From positions 1,488,001 to 1,552,000 of the forward strand of contig NZ_CP018477.1 of the NCBI RefSeq assembly GCF_002277955.1: a stretch of DNA of 64,000 nucleotides, given 5' to 3'. The position numbers and the translations under genes are program-made. This stretch comes from Thermogutta terrifontis (lineage in GTDB: Bacteria; Planctomycetota; Planctomycetia; Pirellulales; Thermoguttaceae). Every line of letters starts with the position of its first letter. The first letter of the stretch is position 1. The notes beneath the pieces are model-generated. The model was not told where the DNA came from, ran no database searches, and saw only the letters and a program-made list of their open reading frames with translations. Below, piece after piece: positions 9,285 to 18,044 of the stretch.

Positions 9285-10922
9285 ATGTGCTTGCGCAACA
9301 GCTTCAGCCGACTGGGCGGGTGGATATTTCGGGTCGTGGGGATTCTTTTGCTGCTGCTTTGTACCGAGCGCATGGTATGGGGAGAATTGCCGCCGATTGA
9401 AAAGGTGGAGACTGGTCCCGACCGAGCCCTGCATGTCAACGGCAAGCCGTTCCTGCCGATCATGGCGTGGCTGCAAAACCCCTCGAATTTTTCTCTGGTC
9501 AAGAAATGCGGCATGAACACGGTGGCTGGATACTGGCCCCGAGCTGGGGGGACACAAAATGTGGCCGAGTATCTCGAGCTGGTTAAGGCGGCGGGACTGT
9601 ATGGGGTGATGCCCTACGATCCAGCGATTAAAGGCCATCCTGCCTTGCTTGGCTACATTCACGACGACGAACCTGACCTGCCCCACCAGGAGAGTTCTGC
9701 CGACGTTCAGCCGGGCCCCGGTTTGCGGCTGAATGCGAAAACTCCGCTGTGGCGAATGGTTGACGGAGACGAATCATCCTGGTCGGTTCTCGATCCACTT
9801 GAAAACGCGGAATGGACGATTCGGCTGGAATCACCGGCAACTGTCGGCCGGGTGGCTTTCTGGCTTACGGTATCGCCCGGATTGAGCGTCGCCACAGAGA
9901 TTGCACTTTTGGACGGGGATCGCGAAGTCGGTCGTTTCAAATTGGAGGCCAAACGCGGCAAACAGGAGTTCACCTTGCCGCAGCCGCTGACAGCGAGGGA
10001 GTTTCGGTTTCGCGTCGTCCGCGTTCAGACAGGACAAAACGAATGGGGTTCCATCAGCGAAGTGGCAGGATATGACGCAACGGGCCGAAACGTCTTTCTC
10101 TCTCCGCCCAGACTGGTCCCCCGACAATGGCCAGAAAGGACGAAGGAAGTTTACCAAAAGATCAAATCAGCCGATCCGTCCCGGCCGGTGTTCATGACCT
10201 TCACCGGTTATTTCCATCCCCATTTCAGCAAATGGAGCGAGCAGGAACGCCGGTCCCTGTATCCCGCGTACATCGAGGCAACTGATGTGGTGGGCTTCGA
10301 TATTTACCCCATTTATGGATGGAATAAGCCGGAATGGATCCATCTTGTTTACGAGGCCACAGCCCAGCTTACTGGGATGGCGGGAGAGCGTCCTGTCTAT
10401 GCCTGGATCGAAACAAGTAAAGGAGGGCAATACACCGGTCCATTAGAAAATCAGAAGGAAGTGACAGGTCGCCATATCCGCGCCGAAGTTTGGATGGCGC
10501 TCTGCGGGGGCGCGACCGCCATCGGGTATTTCACCCATGTCTGGAAGCCAGCCTACAGTCAGTTTGGAGTCCCCGAGGAAAACCAGCAGGCTCTCAAGGA
10601 GATCAACGATCAACTTACTCGATTGGCACCGGCCATTCTCGCCACGCGAGAGACTGAGAAGCTCCGTGTGGAAGTGCCTAAGAAAGCGCGATTGGCTGCC
10701 TTCCTCACCACACATGAGGGATTCGCGTATATCTTCGCGGTAAACTACGATCCCGAGGAGAATCCGGTCACGGCGAAATTCATTCTTTCAGGTCTTGCTG
10801 ACTCGATGTCTGGACCTGTGGAAGTGGTGGACGAAGACAGGTCGCTACCCCTGAGCGATCGGCAGTTCGTCGATAACTTTGGCCCCCTGGGGGTCCATAT
10901 TTACCGAATTCGCCTAAAGTAA
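9285..10922 (+). CDS. Secreted TIM-barrel glycoside-hydrolase-like protein with inserted discoidin-like domain
   Basis: 545 residues. AAAGGAGG lies 6 bases before ATG 9285. A signal peptide occupies residues 1-33. A barrel starts with LHVNGKPFLPIMAWLQNP, the usual opening of beta-galactosidase-like enzymes, and reaches GYIHDDEPD (about 122-130), where acidic residues are candidate catalytic acids. There the barrel is interrupted by about 130 residues resembling an F5/8 type C (discoidin) carbohydrate-binding fold (WSVLDPLENAEWTIRLESPA). The barrel then resumes (RPVFMTFTGYFHP, DVVGFDIYPIYGWNKPEW, RPVYAWIETS) and ends in a beta-sandwich. No exact GH family is assigned. Likely periplasmic or outer-surface and acting on plant or algal polysaccharide. 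Confidence 0.75.
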   Translation: MCLRNSFSRLGGWIFRVVGILLLLLCTERMVWGELPPIEKVETGPDRALHVNGKPFLPIMAWLQNPSNFSLVKKCGMNTVAGYWPRAGGTQNVAEYLELVKAAGLYGVMPYDPAIKGHPALLGYIHDDEPDLPHQESSADVQPGPGLRLNAKTPLWRMVDGDESSWSVLDPLENAEWTIRLESPATVGRVAFWLTVSPGLSVATEIALLDGDREVGRFKLEAKRGKQEFTLPQPLTAREFRFRVVRVQTGQNEWGSISEVAGYDATGRNVFLSPPRLVPRQWPERTKEVYQKIKSADPSRPVFMTFTGYFHPHFSKWSEQERRSLYPAYIEATDVVGFDIYPIYGWNKPEWIHLVYEATAQLTGMAGERPVYAWIETSKGGQYTGPLENQKEVTGRHIRAEVWMALCGGATAIGYFTHVWKPAYSQFGVPEENQQALKEINDQLTRLAPAILATRETEKLRVEVPKKARLAAFLTTHEGFAYIFAVNYDPEENPVTAKFILSGLADSMSGPVEVVDEDRSLPLSDRQFVDNFGPLGVHIYRIRLK

Positions 10923-11322
10923 GTTCAGTTAAGGCCTTGCACACCCCGAGATAATCGGCGAGAAACCGACGTGCCGAACTTGGGAATCTCGCCGTGTTCG
11001 CAGCGCGAATTTTCGGCTGCCGGCGCGAAATGCGCCGAGCAATTCCATTGAAGGTCTCGGGTGGTGACATCCCGGTGCGAAACGGTGCTTATTCCCCGCG
11101 TGCCTCCGCGTGCCCGTTGATTGCCAACGGGTAAACCAACCGTTATGATAGGGGCCAGCGTGTTTCGGGTGGGGAGTCAACCCCCAACAGAAGAGTTCGT
11201 GTCAGCCCGTGGCTCCGGGAGGAGTATTCACGGCCGGCCAGCTCTCAGTGGCTTGTTTTTTGTTAGGAAAGAACACGTTTGCCGATCTTTTCCAACCAGT
11301 GCAAAACGTTAGGAGGTGACTT
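10923..11322. other. Intergenic region, 400 bases, nothing recognised
   Basis: Between two plus-strand secreted-protein genes. No repeat of the local families, no RNA gene and no convincing small frame is seen; it should contain the promoter of the SMP-30 gene. Confidence 0.55.
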
Positions 11323-12390
11323 ATGCGGAAGCTTCTCGGTTCCAGCGCGATCCACGTTCTTTCTCGGCGAACTGGTTATGGGATGTATTTCCTGATTCTC
11401 GCTTTGGGTGTAGCGACGCAGGTCGTGTTCGGAGCAGAGCCGTCCCAAAACCCATCCGAAAAGGTTGCTTGGATCGAACGCGCGGATCCCGGGCTGGACG
11501 ATCTGATTGCTCCGGATGCCCAGGTAGAAGTCCTCGCCGAGGGGTTCGAGTGGTCCGAGGGACCGGTTTGGATTCCCGAGGGTGGATATCTTCTGTTTTC
11601 GGATGTCCCGAAGAACACGATCTACCGATGGAAAGAAGGGCAGGGGATTGACATATTTTTGAAACCCTCGGGCTATACGGGTTTTAGAGAGAGGGGCGGT
11701 GAGTCCGGATCCAACGGTTTGGCACTGGATCGTCAGGGACGCCTGCTCCTCTGCCAGCATGGGGATCGCCGTGTCGCCCGGTGGGAAAAAGGATGCTTCA
11801 TCACGTTGGCCGACCAGTACGAGGGCAAGCCCCTCAACAGTCCGAACGATCTGGTCGTCAAATCGAACGGAGACATTTATTTCACCGACCCTCCCTACGG
11901 AATGACGCCGGAGGCCCAGCGAGATCCCAACGCGCTGGGGTTCTGCGGGGTTTACCGCATTTCAGCAGATGGCAAACTGACGCTCCTGGTCCGGGATATG
12001 ACCCGACCAAATGGGATTGCCTTTTCACCGGATGAGAAGACTCTCTATGTCGCGCAGTCGGATCCCCAGCGACCCTTGTGGATGGCGTTTCCGGTGCGTG
12101 AAGATGGAACGCTGGGCGAGGGTAAAGTGTTCTTCGACGCAAAACCGTGGCAACAATCCGGGTTGCCAGGATTGCCTGACGGGATGAAAGTTGATCAGAA
12201 AGGCAATCTCTTTGCGACCGGACCAGGGGGGGTTAACATTTTTCGTCCGGATGGTACGTTTCTCGGTCGCATCCGCGTGAAGGTTCCCACGGCGAATTGC
12301 GCTTTTGGCGATGATGGGTCTACTCTCTACATCACAGCCGACATGTACTTGTTGCGCGTCAAAACGAAAACGAAGGGGTTGGGTTTCTGA
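11323..12390 (+). CDS. Secreted SMP-30/gluconolactonase-like protein
   Basis: 355 residues. TAGGAGGTGA lies 4 bases before ATG 11323. A signal peptide ends near VVFGAEP (residue 38). A six-bladed propeller follows with the metal-site motifs of the SMP-30/LRE family: EWSEGPVW (Glu ligand), SPNDLVVKSNGDIYFTDPPYG (Asn ligand and Asp) and FSPDEKTLYVAQS (Asp ligand). Members hydrolyse sugar lactones such as gluconolactone or galactonolactone using Ca2+ or Zn2+. Export of such a lactonase is common in planctomycetes. It could open lactones made outside the cytoplasm from pectin sugars, but the substrate is not shown. Confidence 0.87.
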   Translation: MRKLLGSSAIHVLSRRTGYGMYFLILALGVATQVVFGAEPSQNPSEKVAWIERADPGLDDLIAPDAQVEVLAEGFEWSEGPVWIPEGGYLLFSDVPKNTIYRWKEGQGIDIFLKPSGYTGFRERGGESGSNGLALDRQGRLLLCQHGDRRVARWEKGCFITLADQYEGKPLNSPNDLVVKSNGDIYFTDPPYGMTPEAQRDPNALGFCGVYRISADGKLTLLVRDMTRPNGIAFSPDEKTLYVAQSDPQRPLWMAFPVREDGTLGEGKVFFDAKPWQQSGLPGLPDGMKVDQKGNLFATGPGGVNIFRPDGTFLGRIRVKVPTANCAFGDDGSTLYITADMYLLRVKTKTKGLGF

Positions 12391-12485
12391 ACTTGTCATC
12401 ATGAACTGGCCAAGAAAGGCGAAGGAGGCTGTCGCGGGTGACAGCTTGGACCCCTAAAAACCGTTTTGAGAGGAGTGAGGACGCC

Positions 12486-12848
12486 ATGCACCGGAAGGAG
12501 ATCCTGGCAAAACTTGCGGCGGGCGAGATCACGTTGGAAGAGGCGGATCGGCTGCTGGCTGAACTGGGACCGGAGTTGCCCCCACTGACGTGCAAAGTCA
12601 GTCCCAAGGGAGCCGTGAGTGTTTATGGGTTGCAAAGGATGCCGGTGACTTTGTATGCCGACCAGTGGTTCCGCCTATTGGAATTCGGCGATGAGATCCG
12701 AGCATTTATCGAACGGCATCGCGCCGAACTTCGCTGGCGCGAAAAAGGTGAAATGGCGGACAAGTTAGCGTCGCCCGACCCCGATGCCGACACCCCGGCG
12801 GCAAGCAGTGCTGCCAGCGATCCGCATGAGACATCCGACGGCGCATGA
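12486..12848 (+). CDS. Small protein with SHOCT-like N-terminal helical motif
   Basis: 120 residues from ATG 12486, preceded by AGGAG about 10 bases away; the frame extends to GTG 12438 but without such a site. The N-terminus MHRKEILAKLAAGEITLEEA resembles the short helical motif (SHOCT/YvlB-like) found at the N-terminus of anti-sigma and regulatory proteins (xILxLLaxGeITxEEAxxLL). The middle has a basic amphipathic helix and the C-terminus is a low-complexity Asp/Ala/Ser tail. No membrane segment. Function unknown. It lies 96 bases after the SMP-30 gene and converges with the DUF4159 gene. Confidence 0.68.
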   Translation: MHRKEILAKLAAGEITLEEADRLLAELGPELPPLTCKVSPKGAVSVYGLQRMPVTLYADQWFRLLEFGDEIRAFIERHRAELRWREKGEMADKLASPDPDADTPAASSAASDPHETSDGA

Positions 12849-12971
12849 GCCGAAGCGGGAAATCACACGCAACCGGAGGCTCTGGCGACGCGAAGGAAAA
12901 CTCCCTTTCAGTTTACAGGTGTGGGGTCTCGGCAGCGCTGGCGGCCTCAAGAAAAGCCGGGAAATGACCGG

Positions 12972-15434
12972 TTACTGCTGGAGCGAATACAGGAGGATAT
13001 TGATTCCAAGCCGGGCGGCATCTTCGGGGATGTAGCCCCGACATCCCACGGTCTGCTGACGCTCGAGAGCACAACTGAGATCATAAGGCGAAAAGATCAC
13101 CGCCCAGCGGTCGTCAAGGCGGATGCCCTCCAATTCCGGTGGAACGCGTCGCATCGCCTCTGCGGCGGGACTGTCCGGACCAACGGGTTGAGGGTCCCGA
13201 CGCGAAACAAACCGCACGTCAAACCCGCCGTATGCCGTGGTGTAAATGGGATCGTCGGGAGGGATGGGCTGAAGGGGATGCTCAGGTATCAGTGTGCCGA
13301 ATTCCCGGCGAAATGACTCCGCAAACGCCCGATTGGCACACACGGCATCGGCGAGGATCATGCCGCCGCGTTCCAGATAAAGCCGAAGTTGCTGCCGCTC
13401 ATCTTCAGTCAGCCGAAAGGCGTTTCTTCCGTGCATGAACGCGAGGTGGAAGTTGAACAGGGCCGGGTCAGTGATGTTGATTTCGTACTTTGCTAGATCG
13501 ACACGCAGACGCAGTTGTTGGGCGGCCGCTTCCAGCAGGTTGTTGAGGGCTCGGGGAGCCACATGGCATCCCCCGGGATGAAGTAACTGGGCCACGGCGA
13601 TTCTGTCCCGGGCGACTGTATCCTGGGCAGCCACCAGGGATGGACGTTCGAAGAATTCGTACTTGTATTTAAGCTGTCGGTTGGTTGCGTAAGCCAGAAT
13701 ATTGACCCCCAAATTGACGCCCGCTTTGACTTCTTCGGCCACAGCGGGGGCGAGCGTTACTCCCCGACCCAACCGATGGAGTTCCCAGAGGCAGGAAAGA
13801 GACGGCAGAAAACGTCCGTCTTTTCCCGCCACGGCAGGTGCATAAACGACGCTCGTTCGGCAGCCGAACTCGATTCCCAGAAGCGGTCGGAGAAACTGTG
13901 GAGGGATAGCCTCTTCGGCCCGCCAAATGGGGTGCTCCGGGGGAAGCATTTGCAAAGCATACTCCGGCTCAGGAAATGCCATCGCCATCAGCTGGCGAAA
14001 ACCTTTATCGAAGGTTCCCTGAGGGCAGGTAGCCTCCGCCAAAAGAAATCCCCCGCGATCGACGTAGTCCCTGATCTTCTGGGCCAGTTGTTTCTGGGCG
14101 GCGGGGTCACTCGGAAGGGGACTATCCACGCCCCCGAGATAGAGAACCGGGGATTGGAGCAGATCTTCCACACTTGCGGCGGCAATGTCCACGATCTGCC
14201 ATCCGAGGTCCATCTTCCATCGACTCTCCGTGTATGTCGTCAGGTTGTACACGTCGTTAGGATGGCTGTTCCAGCTTCCCTCTGGTCCCAGGCGAACCTT
14301 GCTGAGCAGGATCGGCCGCCGTCCTTTGGCAAGGAACAGTAGGGCGAACGAGGTTGCCAGGAGCGGATCGCTCTCCATATTGGGCCCCACCCAGTAATCG
14401 GTGGGAACGCCCCCGGCTGCGACGGTAGCCTTTAGCTCCAGAAGAAACGCAGAACCTTCCCGGTACCAATCATGCTGGCCGATGAACCGCAACGCGCTGA
14501 GCCGTCCCACCCGCTCTAAACCGTAGAGATAATAAAAAACCCAGATGTTTCCGCCCTGAGGATTCTGACGGACCGTGAAGTGCCGGGCCAGCCAGTTCAA
14601 GCCCCGCTGAATGCGATCGATTCCTCCGGGAGCGGGCTGACAGCAGTTGATGCGGTTCTGGTCGTCTACCTGAGCGGCCGGTTGACGCACAACGTCATAG
14701 ATGATGATGAGCGACGTGATGCCAGCGCAGGTCATGCTGCCGGTTCCGGGTTGGCCTTGACGGTAACCCCAGGAACCGTCTGGATTCTGGCCGCTCTCCC
14801 AGTATTGTCGAGCTGCGGTCCAAACGGCATCAGGGATGCGAGCGCCTGCCCTCTCGGCTTCGTACAGCGCCAGTACCGCAAACTGACTGTTGGAATTGTC
14901 GGCATTGGAGCCGGGATAGGACCATCCGCCCCGATCCGCACCTCCCTGAATCTGGGTTTTTGCCAGCCATTGCACATTTTCCTGAATCTGTGGCAGATAT
15001 CGGCTGGGATCGGCCCGGCAGTAAACCATCGTTTGCAGCGCGATGGGATATGTCTTGTTGATGTCTTCGGGCGAGTGCTCCAGAAGGTATCGAAGCGCCC
15101 TCGCCACGGCCGGATCGTCCGAGGGAACACCGGCACTGAGAAGGGCCAGGGTGCACAGCGACGTCATTCCGCACGGCATATTGACGGGGTCGGGCCAGGA
15201 GCCGTCGGCTTGCTGGGAACGCTTGAGAAACTCGATCGCCCGATTGATCGATTCTTCCAGGGCTGCCGCTAACTTTTCTCCGGGCACCTGAGCTTCGACC
15301 ATCGGGCAAAACGTTCCCAGCAGCAAACAGCCCAGGATGGAGGCGATTAACTTGAGGAGGTTCGCATTCGCGGTCAAGCGACGTGGCCTAGCCGGACAGG
15401 CCGATTCCCACGTTTGCCAGGTGTTACCCATCAT
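12972..15434 (-). CDS. Exported alpha/alpha-toroid (squalene cyclase-like) plus DUF4159 protein
   Basis: 820 residues. A basic N-region and hydrophobic core (27-49) form a signal or anchor. Residues about 55-400 contain prenyltransferase/squalene-oxidase-type toroid repeats, recognisable by QxxDGSW motifs (SQQADGSWPDP, QNPDGSWGY). The second half contains two copies of a DUF4159-like domain, each with a DxxxRGGFLLAEA/LERGGMILADAVC strand and an FGTLIPEHPLQ or AMAFPEPEY segment; DUF4159 resembles class I glutamine-amidotransferase-like folds. This architecture is a planctomycete trademark and sits beside MoxR/DUF58/BatA/VWA genes, here divergently. Role probably in envelope assembly or surveillance with that module; no enzymatic activity is established. 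Confidence 0.82.
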   Translation of the reverse strand: MMGNTWQTWESACPARPRRLTANANLLKLIASILGCLLLGTFCPMVEAQVPGEKLAAALEESINRAIEFLKRSQQADGSWPDPVNMPCGMTSLCTLALLSAGVPSDDPAVARALRYLLEHSPEDINKTYPIALQTMVYCRADPSRYLPQIQENVQWLAKTQIQGGADRGGWSYPGSNADNSNSQFAVLALYEAERAGARIPDAVWTAARQYWESGQNPDGSWGYRQGQPGTGSMTCAGITSLIIIYDVVRQPAAQVDDQNRINCCQPAPGGIDRIQRGLNWLARHFTVRQNPQGGNIWVFYYLYGLERVGRLSALRFIGQHDWYREGSAFLLELKATVAAGGVPTDYWVGPNMESDPLLATSFALLFLAKGRRPILLSKVRLGPEGSWNSHPNDVYNLTTYTESRWKMDLGWQIVDIAAASVEDLLQSPVLYLGGVDSPLPSDPAAQKQLAQKIRDYVDRGGFLLAEATCPQGTFDKGFRQLMAMAFPEPEYALQMLPPEHPIWRAEEAIPPQFLRPLLGIEFGCRTSVVYAPAVAGKDGRFLPSLSCLWELHRLGRGVTLAPAVAEEVKAGVNLGVNILAYATNRQLKYKYEFFERPSLVAAQDTVARDRIAVAQLLHPGGCHVAPRALNNLLEAAAQQLRLRVDLAKYEINITDPALFNFHLAFMHGRNAFRLTEDERQQLRLYLERGGMILADAVCANRAFAESFRREFGTLIPEHPLQPIPPDDPIYTTAYGGFDVRFVSRRDPQPVGPDSPAAEAMRRVPPELEGIRLDDRWAVIFSPYDLSCALERQQTVGCRGYIPEDAARLGINILLYSLQQ

Positions 15435-15955
15435 CCGTCCATGCCCTCATGCTCTTCAGCCGTGCTCTGAACTCTCCCTGATTGCCAGCAGGTGCACTGG
15501 ATCTCTCTTGTCATGTGAAAAATAGAGAAAGTTTGACGGTTCGTGCCGCGAGTTGTCTCCTGGCCCAACTCGGATGGCTCCCCGTTGCGTCATATAATCA
15601 AAGAAGGCGACTGTCATTTCCGGAAGCCCGAACGGCAACTCGCTTTAGGCACAGTGAATTGCAAGCGCTTTCCACGGAAATGGTTGCCCATTGATCGTTA
15701 GGTTTAGCTTTCATGATACCAGTCGATCGCGGCCTGGGATACCAGCACGGCTGGGAATAATCCGTCGGTGGGGTGAGACGAAAACGCGATGGGGCATCGG
15801 GAATACGAACAAGGAATGAAGTCTCTTTGCGGCTGATGGAGCGGTGTCGGAATCCGGCGAAGTTTGATGACCTTTGAGGCATCGCAGCGCGGGTGGGAAG
15901 TTGGCCCAGGCAAGGGGTCTTTCACAAGGAACTTTTGTATCGATGAGGTGATACG
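15435..15955. other. Divergent promoter region of the DUF4159/MoxR module
   Basis: 521 bases between divergent genes of one functional module, so shared regulation is plausible. I found no clear hexamers, palindrome or repeat, and its small frames look random. Confidence 0.5.
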
Positions 15956-17020
15956 TTGTCCACCGGAAAACCTCGCACCTTGGGAGATGTGCTGCAGGAG
16001 TTCAGTTCCTACCGCCGTTTGATGGTGGAGGAACTCCAGAAAGTCATCGTGGGGCAGACGGAGGTTATTGAGCAGCTTTTGGCCGCCGTCTTCACCCGGG
16101 GACATTGTCTTCTTGTCGGCGTGCCGGGGTTGGCTAAGACGCTGATGGTCAACACGCTGGCGCGCATTCTCGACGTTCAATTCAAACGGATTCAATTCAC
16201 TCCCGACCTGATGCCCTCCGACATCACGGGGACGAACGTTCTGGAGGAGGACGAACACGGAAAACGCTATTTCCGGTTTGTGGAGGGACCCATTTTCACA
16301 AATATTTTGCTGGCGGATGAAATCAACCGCACCCCTCCGAAGACGCAGGCCGCTTTGCTCCAGGCGATGCAAGAACGGGAAGTGACGGTCGGCCAGCAGA
16401 CGTATCCGCTCCCTGAGCCGTTCTTAACGATTGCTACTCAGAACCCCATCGAGCAGGAGGGAACCTATCCTCTTCCCGAGGCGCAGCTTGACCGCTTCAT
16501 GTTCAACATCAAGGTGGATTACCCGTCGCTGGAGGAAGAGGAACGGATCCTCGCCATGACAACGCGGAACGAGAAAGTCGAAGTCCGCAAGATACTTTCC
16601 GGCAAAGCTATTTTGAATTTACAAAGATTGGTGAATTCGGTGGCAGTCAGTCCTTACATCGTCCAGTATGTGGCTCGACTTGTCCGCGCCACTCGCCCCC
16701 GAGACCCCTCGGCACCGCAGTTTATCCGCGATTTCATCGATTGGGGGGCCGGACCGCGTGCCGGGCAGTTTTTGATTCAGGGAGGAAAGGCCCTGGCTGC
16801 GATGGACGGCCGATTCGCTGTCTCCATCGAAGATGTGCGAAAACTCGCCATTCCTGTGTTGCGGCATCGGATCAGCGTCAATTTTCAGGCTCAGGCGGAG
16901 GGACTCACCACCGATGACATTATCGAGCGGCTGGTAAAAGAGGTGCCCGCCCCGGCAATTCCGAAGTTCGAGCAGCCGGCGCCGCAGGTCAGCCCGGATG
17001 TGCTGCGTCCGCTTTCCTGA
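15956..17020 (+). CDS. MoxR family AAA+ ATPase
   Basis: 354 residues. It starts at TTG 15956: GATGAGGTG lies 4 bases upstream and the nearby ATG 15943 is closed at once by a stop. Walker A is GVPGLAKT (55-62), Walker B LLADEINR (118-125) and sensor 1 TIATQNP, followed by EQEGTYPLPEAQLDRF, all typical of MoxR. MoxR ATPases act as chaperones that, with DUF58 and von Willebrand factor A partners, mature or insert metal cofactors or remodel envelope complexes. It heads the plus-strand series MoxR-DUF58-BatA-VWA; the next gene begins 71 bases on. Confidence 0.93.
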   Translation: MSTGKPRTLGDVLQEFSSYRRLMVEELQKVIVGQTEVIEQLLAAVFTRGHCLLVGVPGLAKTLMVNTLARILDVQFKRIQFTPDLMPSDITGTNVLEEDEHGKRYFRFVEGPIFTNILLADEINRTPPKTQAALLQAMQEREVTVGQQTYPLPEPFLTIATQNPIEQEGTYPLPEAQLDRFMFNIKVDYPSLEEEERILAMTTRNEKVEVRKILSGKAILNLQRLVNSVAVSPYIVQYVARLVRATRPRDPSAPQFIRDFIDWGAGPRAGQFLIQGGKALAAMDGRFAVSIEDVRKLAIPVLRHRISVNFQAQAEGLTTDDIIERLVKEVPAPAIPKFEQPAPQVSPDVLRPLS

Positions 17021-17091
17021 TATTTCCAGGCTTTAAAAGCCGCGGCGGCATTTTCCAGACCGGGAAAGAGGCGAGACGTTTACAGTAAATT

Positions 17092-17988
17092 ATGGCGAAT
17101 ATTCAAAAGTATTTGAAACCTGAAGTCGCTCGGCAGATCAAACGGCTCGACCTCCGCGCTCAGTTTATTGTCAAAGGATTTTTGCACGGTTTGCACGCCA
17201 GTCCTTTCCACGGCTTTTCCGTGGAGTTCAGTGAACACCGGCGTTACGTCCCGGGCGACGATCCCATGGACATCGACTGGCTGGTCTATGCCAAAACCGA
17301 CCGCTATTACGTGAAGAAGTTTGAGGCCGAGACGAACATTACCGGCTACCTTGTGGTGGATGCCAGTCGCTCCATGGGCTACACGTACCGCCAGGAAATG
17401 ACCAAATTTGATTACGCCATTTGTCTGGCCGCCGCTTTGTGCTATTTGATGATCCATCAGCAGGACCCGGTGGGATTGTGGGTGTTTGATGAAAAAATCC
17501 GCCATTCGTTACCACCAAAATCGAGACGCAATCATTTAGGCACGGTTCTTTCGATCCTTGCGAAATTGCAGCCGTCGGGCGAGACCAACATCGCGCAGTG
17601 CCTTGCCCAGATCGCGGCCTTTCTTCGTCGGGCAAGCCTGATCATGATTTTTTCCGACCTGCTCGCCGATCCCGAGCCCGTCATTCACGGTCTGCATCGG
17701 CTCAAGCATCGCGGGCATGACATCATCGTCTTCCATATTCTCGATGAAGCGGAAGTGTATTTTCCTTTTAAAGGACTGGTGGAGCTGGAAGAACCAGAAT
17801 CGGGCCAGAAACTGGAAGTTGACGCAGCGGCTTATCGCGCCGACTATCTGGAGGCCCTCAATAAATTCAGGGAGAAATATCGGCAGGAATGCTTTCGGGC
17901 AGGAATCGACTATTTACCGCTGGACACCAGCATGGCCTTTGATAAGGCCTTGTTTGAATACCTGATGCGACGCAAAGCTCGGTTTTGA
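17092..17988 (+). CDS. DUF58 domain protein (VWA-like partner of MoxR)
   Basis: 298 residues with the DUF58 signature GDDPMDIDWLVYAKTDRYYV (about 62-81) followed by a von Willebrand A-type fold whose MIDAS-like motif is DASRSM (residues about 90-95). It is cytoplasmic, without signal or membrane segments. DUF58 proteins nearly always follow a MoxR ATPase and are thought to recruit it to client proteins. The order here, with BatA- and VWA-type membrane proteins downstream, is the normal planctomycete arrangement. No strong Shine-Dalgarno site precedes ATG 17092. It is 71 bases after moxR and 56 bases before the BatA-like gene. Confidence 0.9.
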   Translation: MANIQKYLKPEVARQIKRLDLRAQFIVKGFLHGLHASPFHGFSVEFSEHRRYVPGDDPMDIDWLVYAKTDRYYVKKFEAETNITGYLVVDASRSMGYTYRQEMTKFDYAICLAAALCYLMIHQQDPVGLWVFDEKIRHSLPPKSRRNHLGTVLSILAKLQPSGETNIAQCLAQIAAFLRRASLIMIFSDLLADPEPVIHGLHRLKHRGHDIIVFHILDEAEVYFPFKGLVELEEPESGQKLEVDAAAYRADYLEALNKFREKYRQECFRAGIDYLPLDTSMAFDKALFEYLMRRKARF

Positions 17989-18044
17989 ATTCGCTTCCGC
18001 GGGATACGCTTCGCGTTGTGGAAAGCTGCTGACTGAAGAATCGT

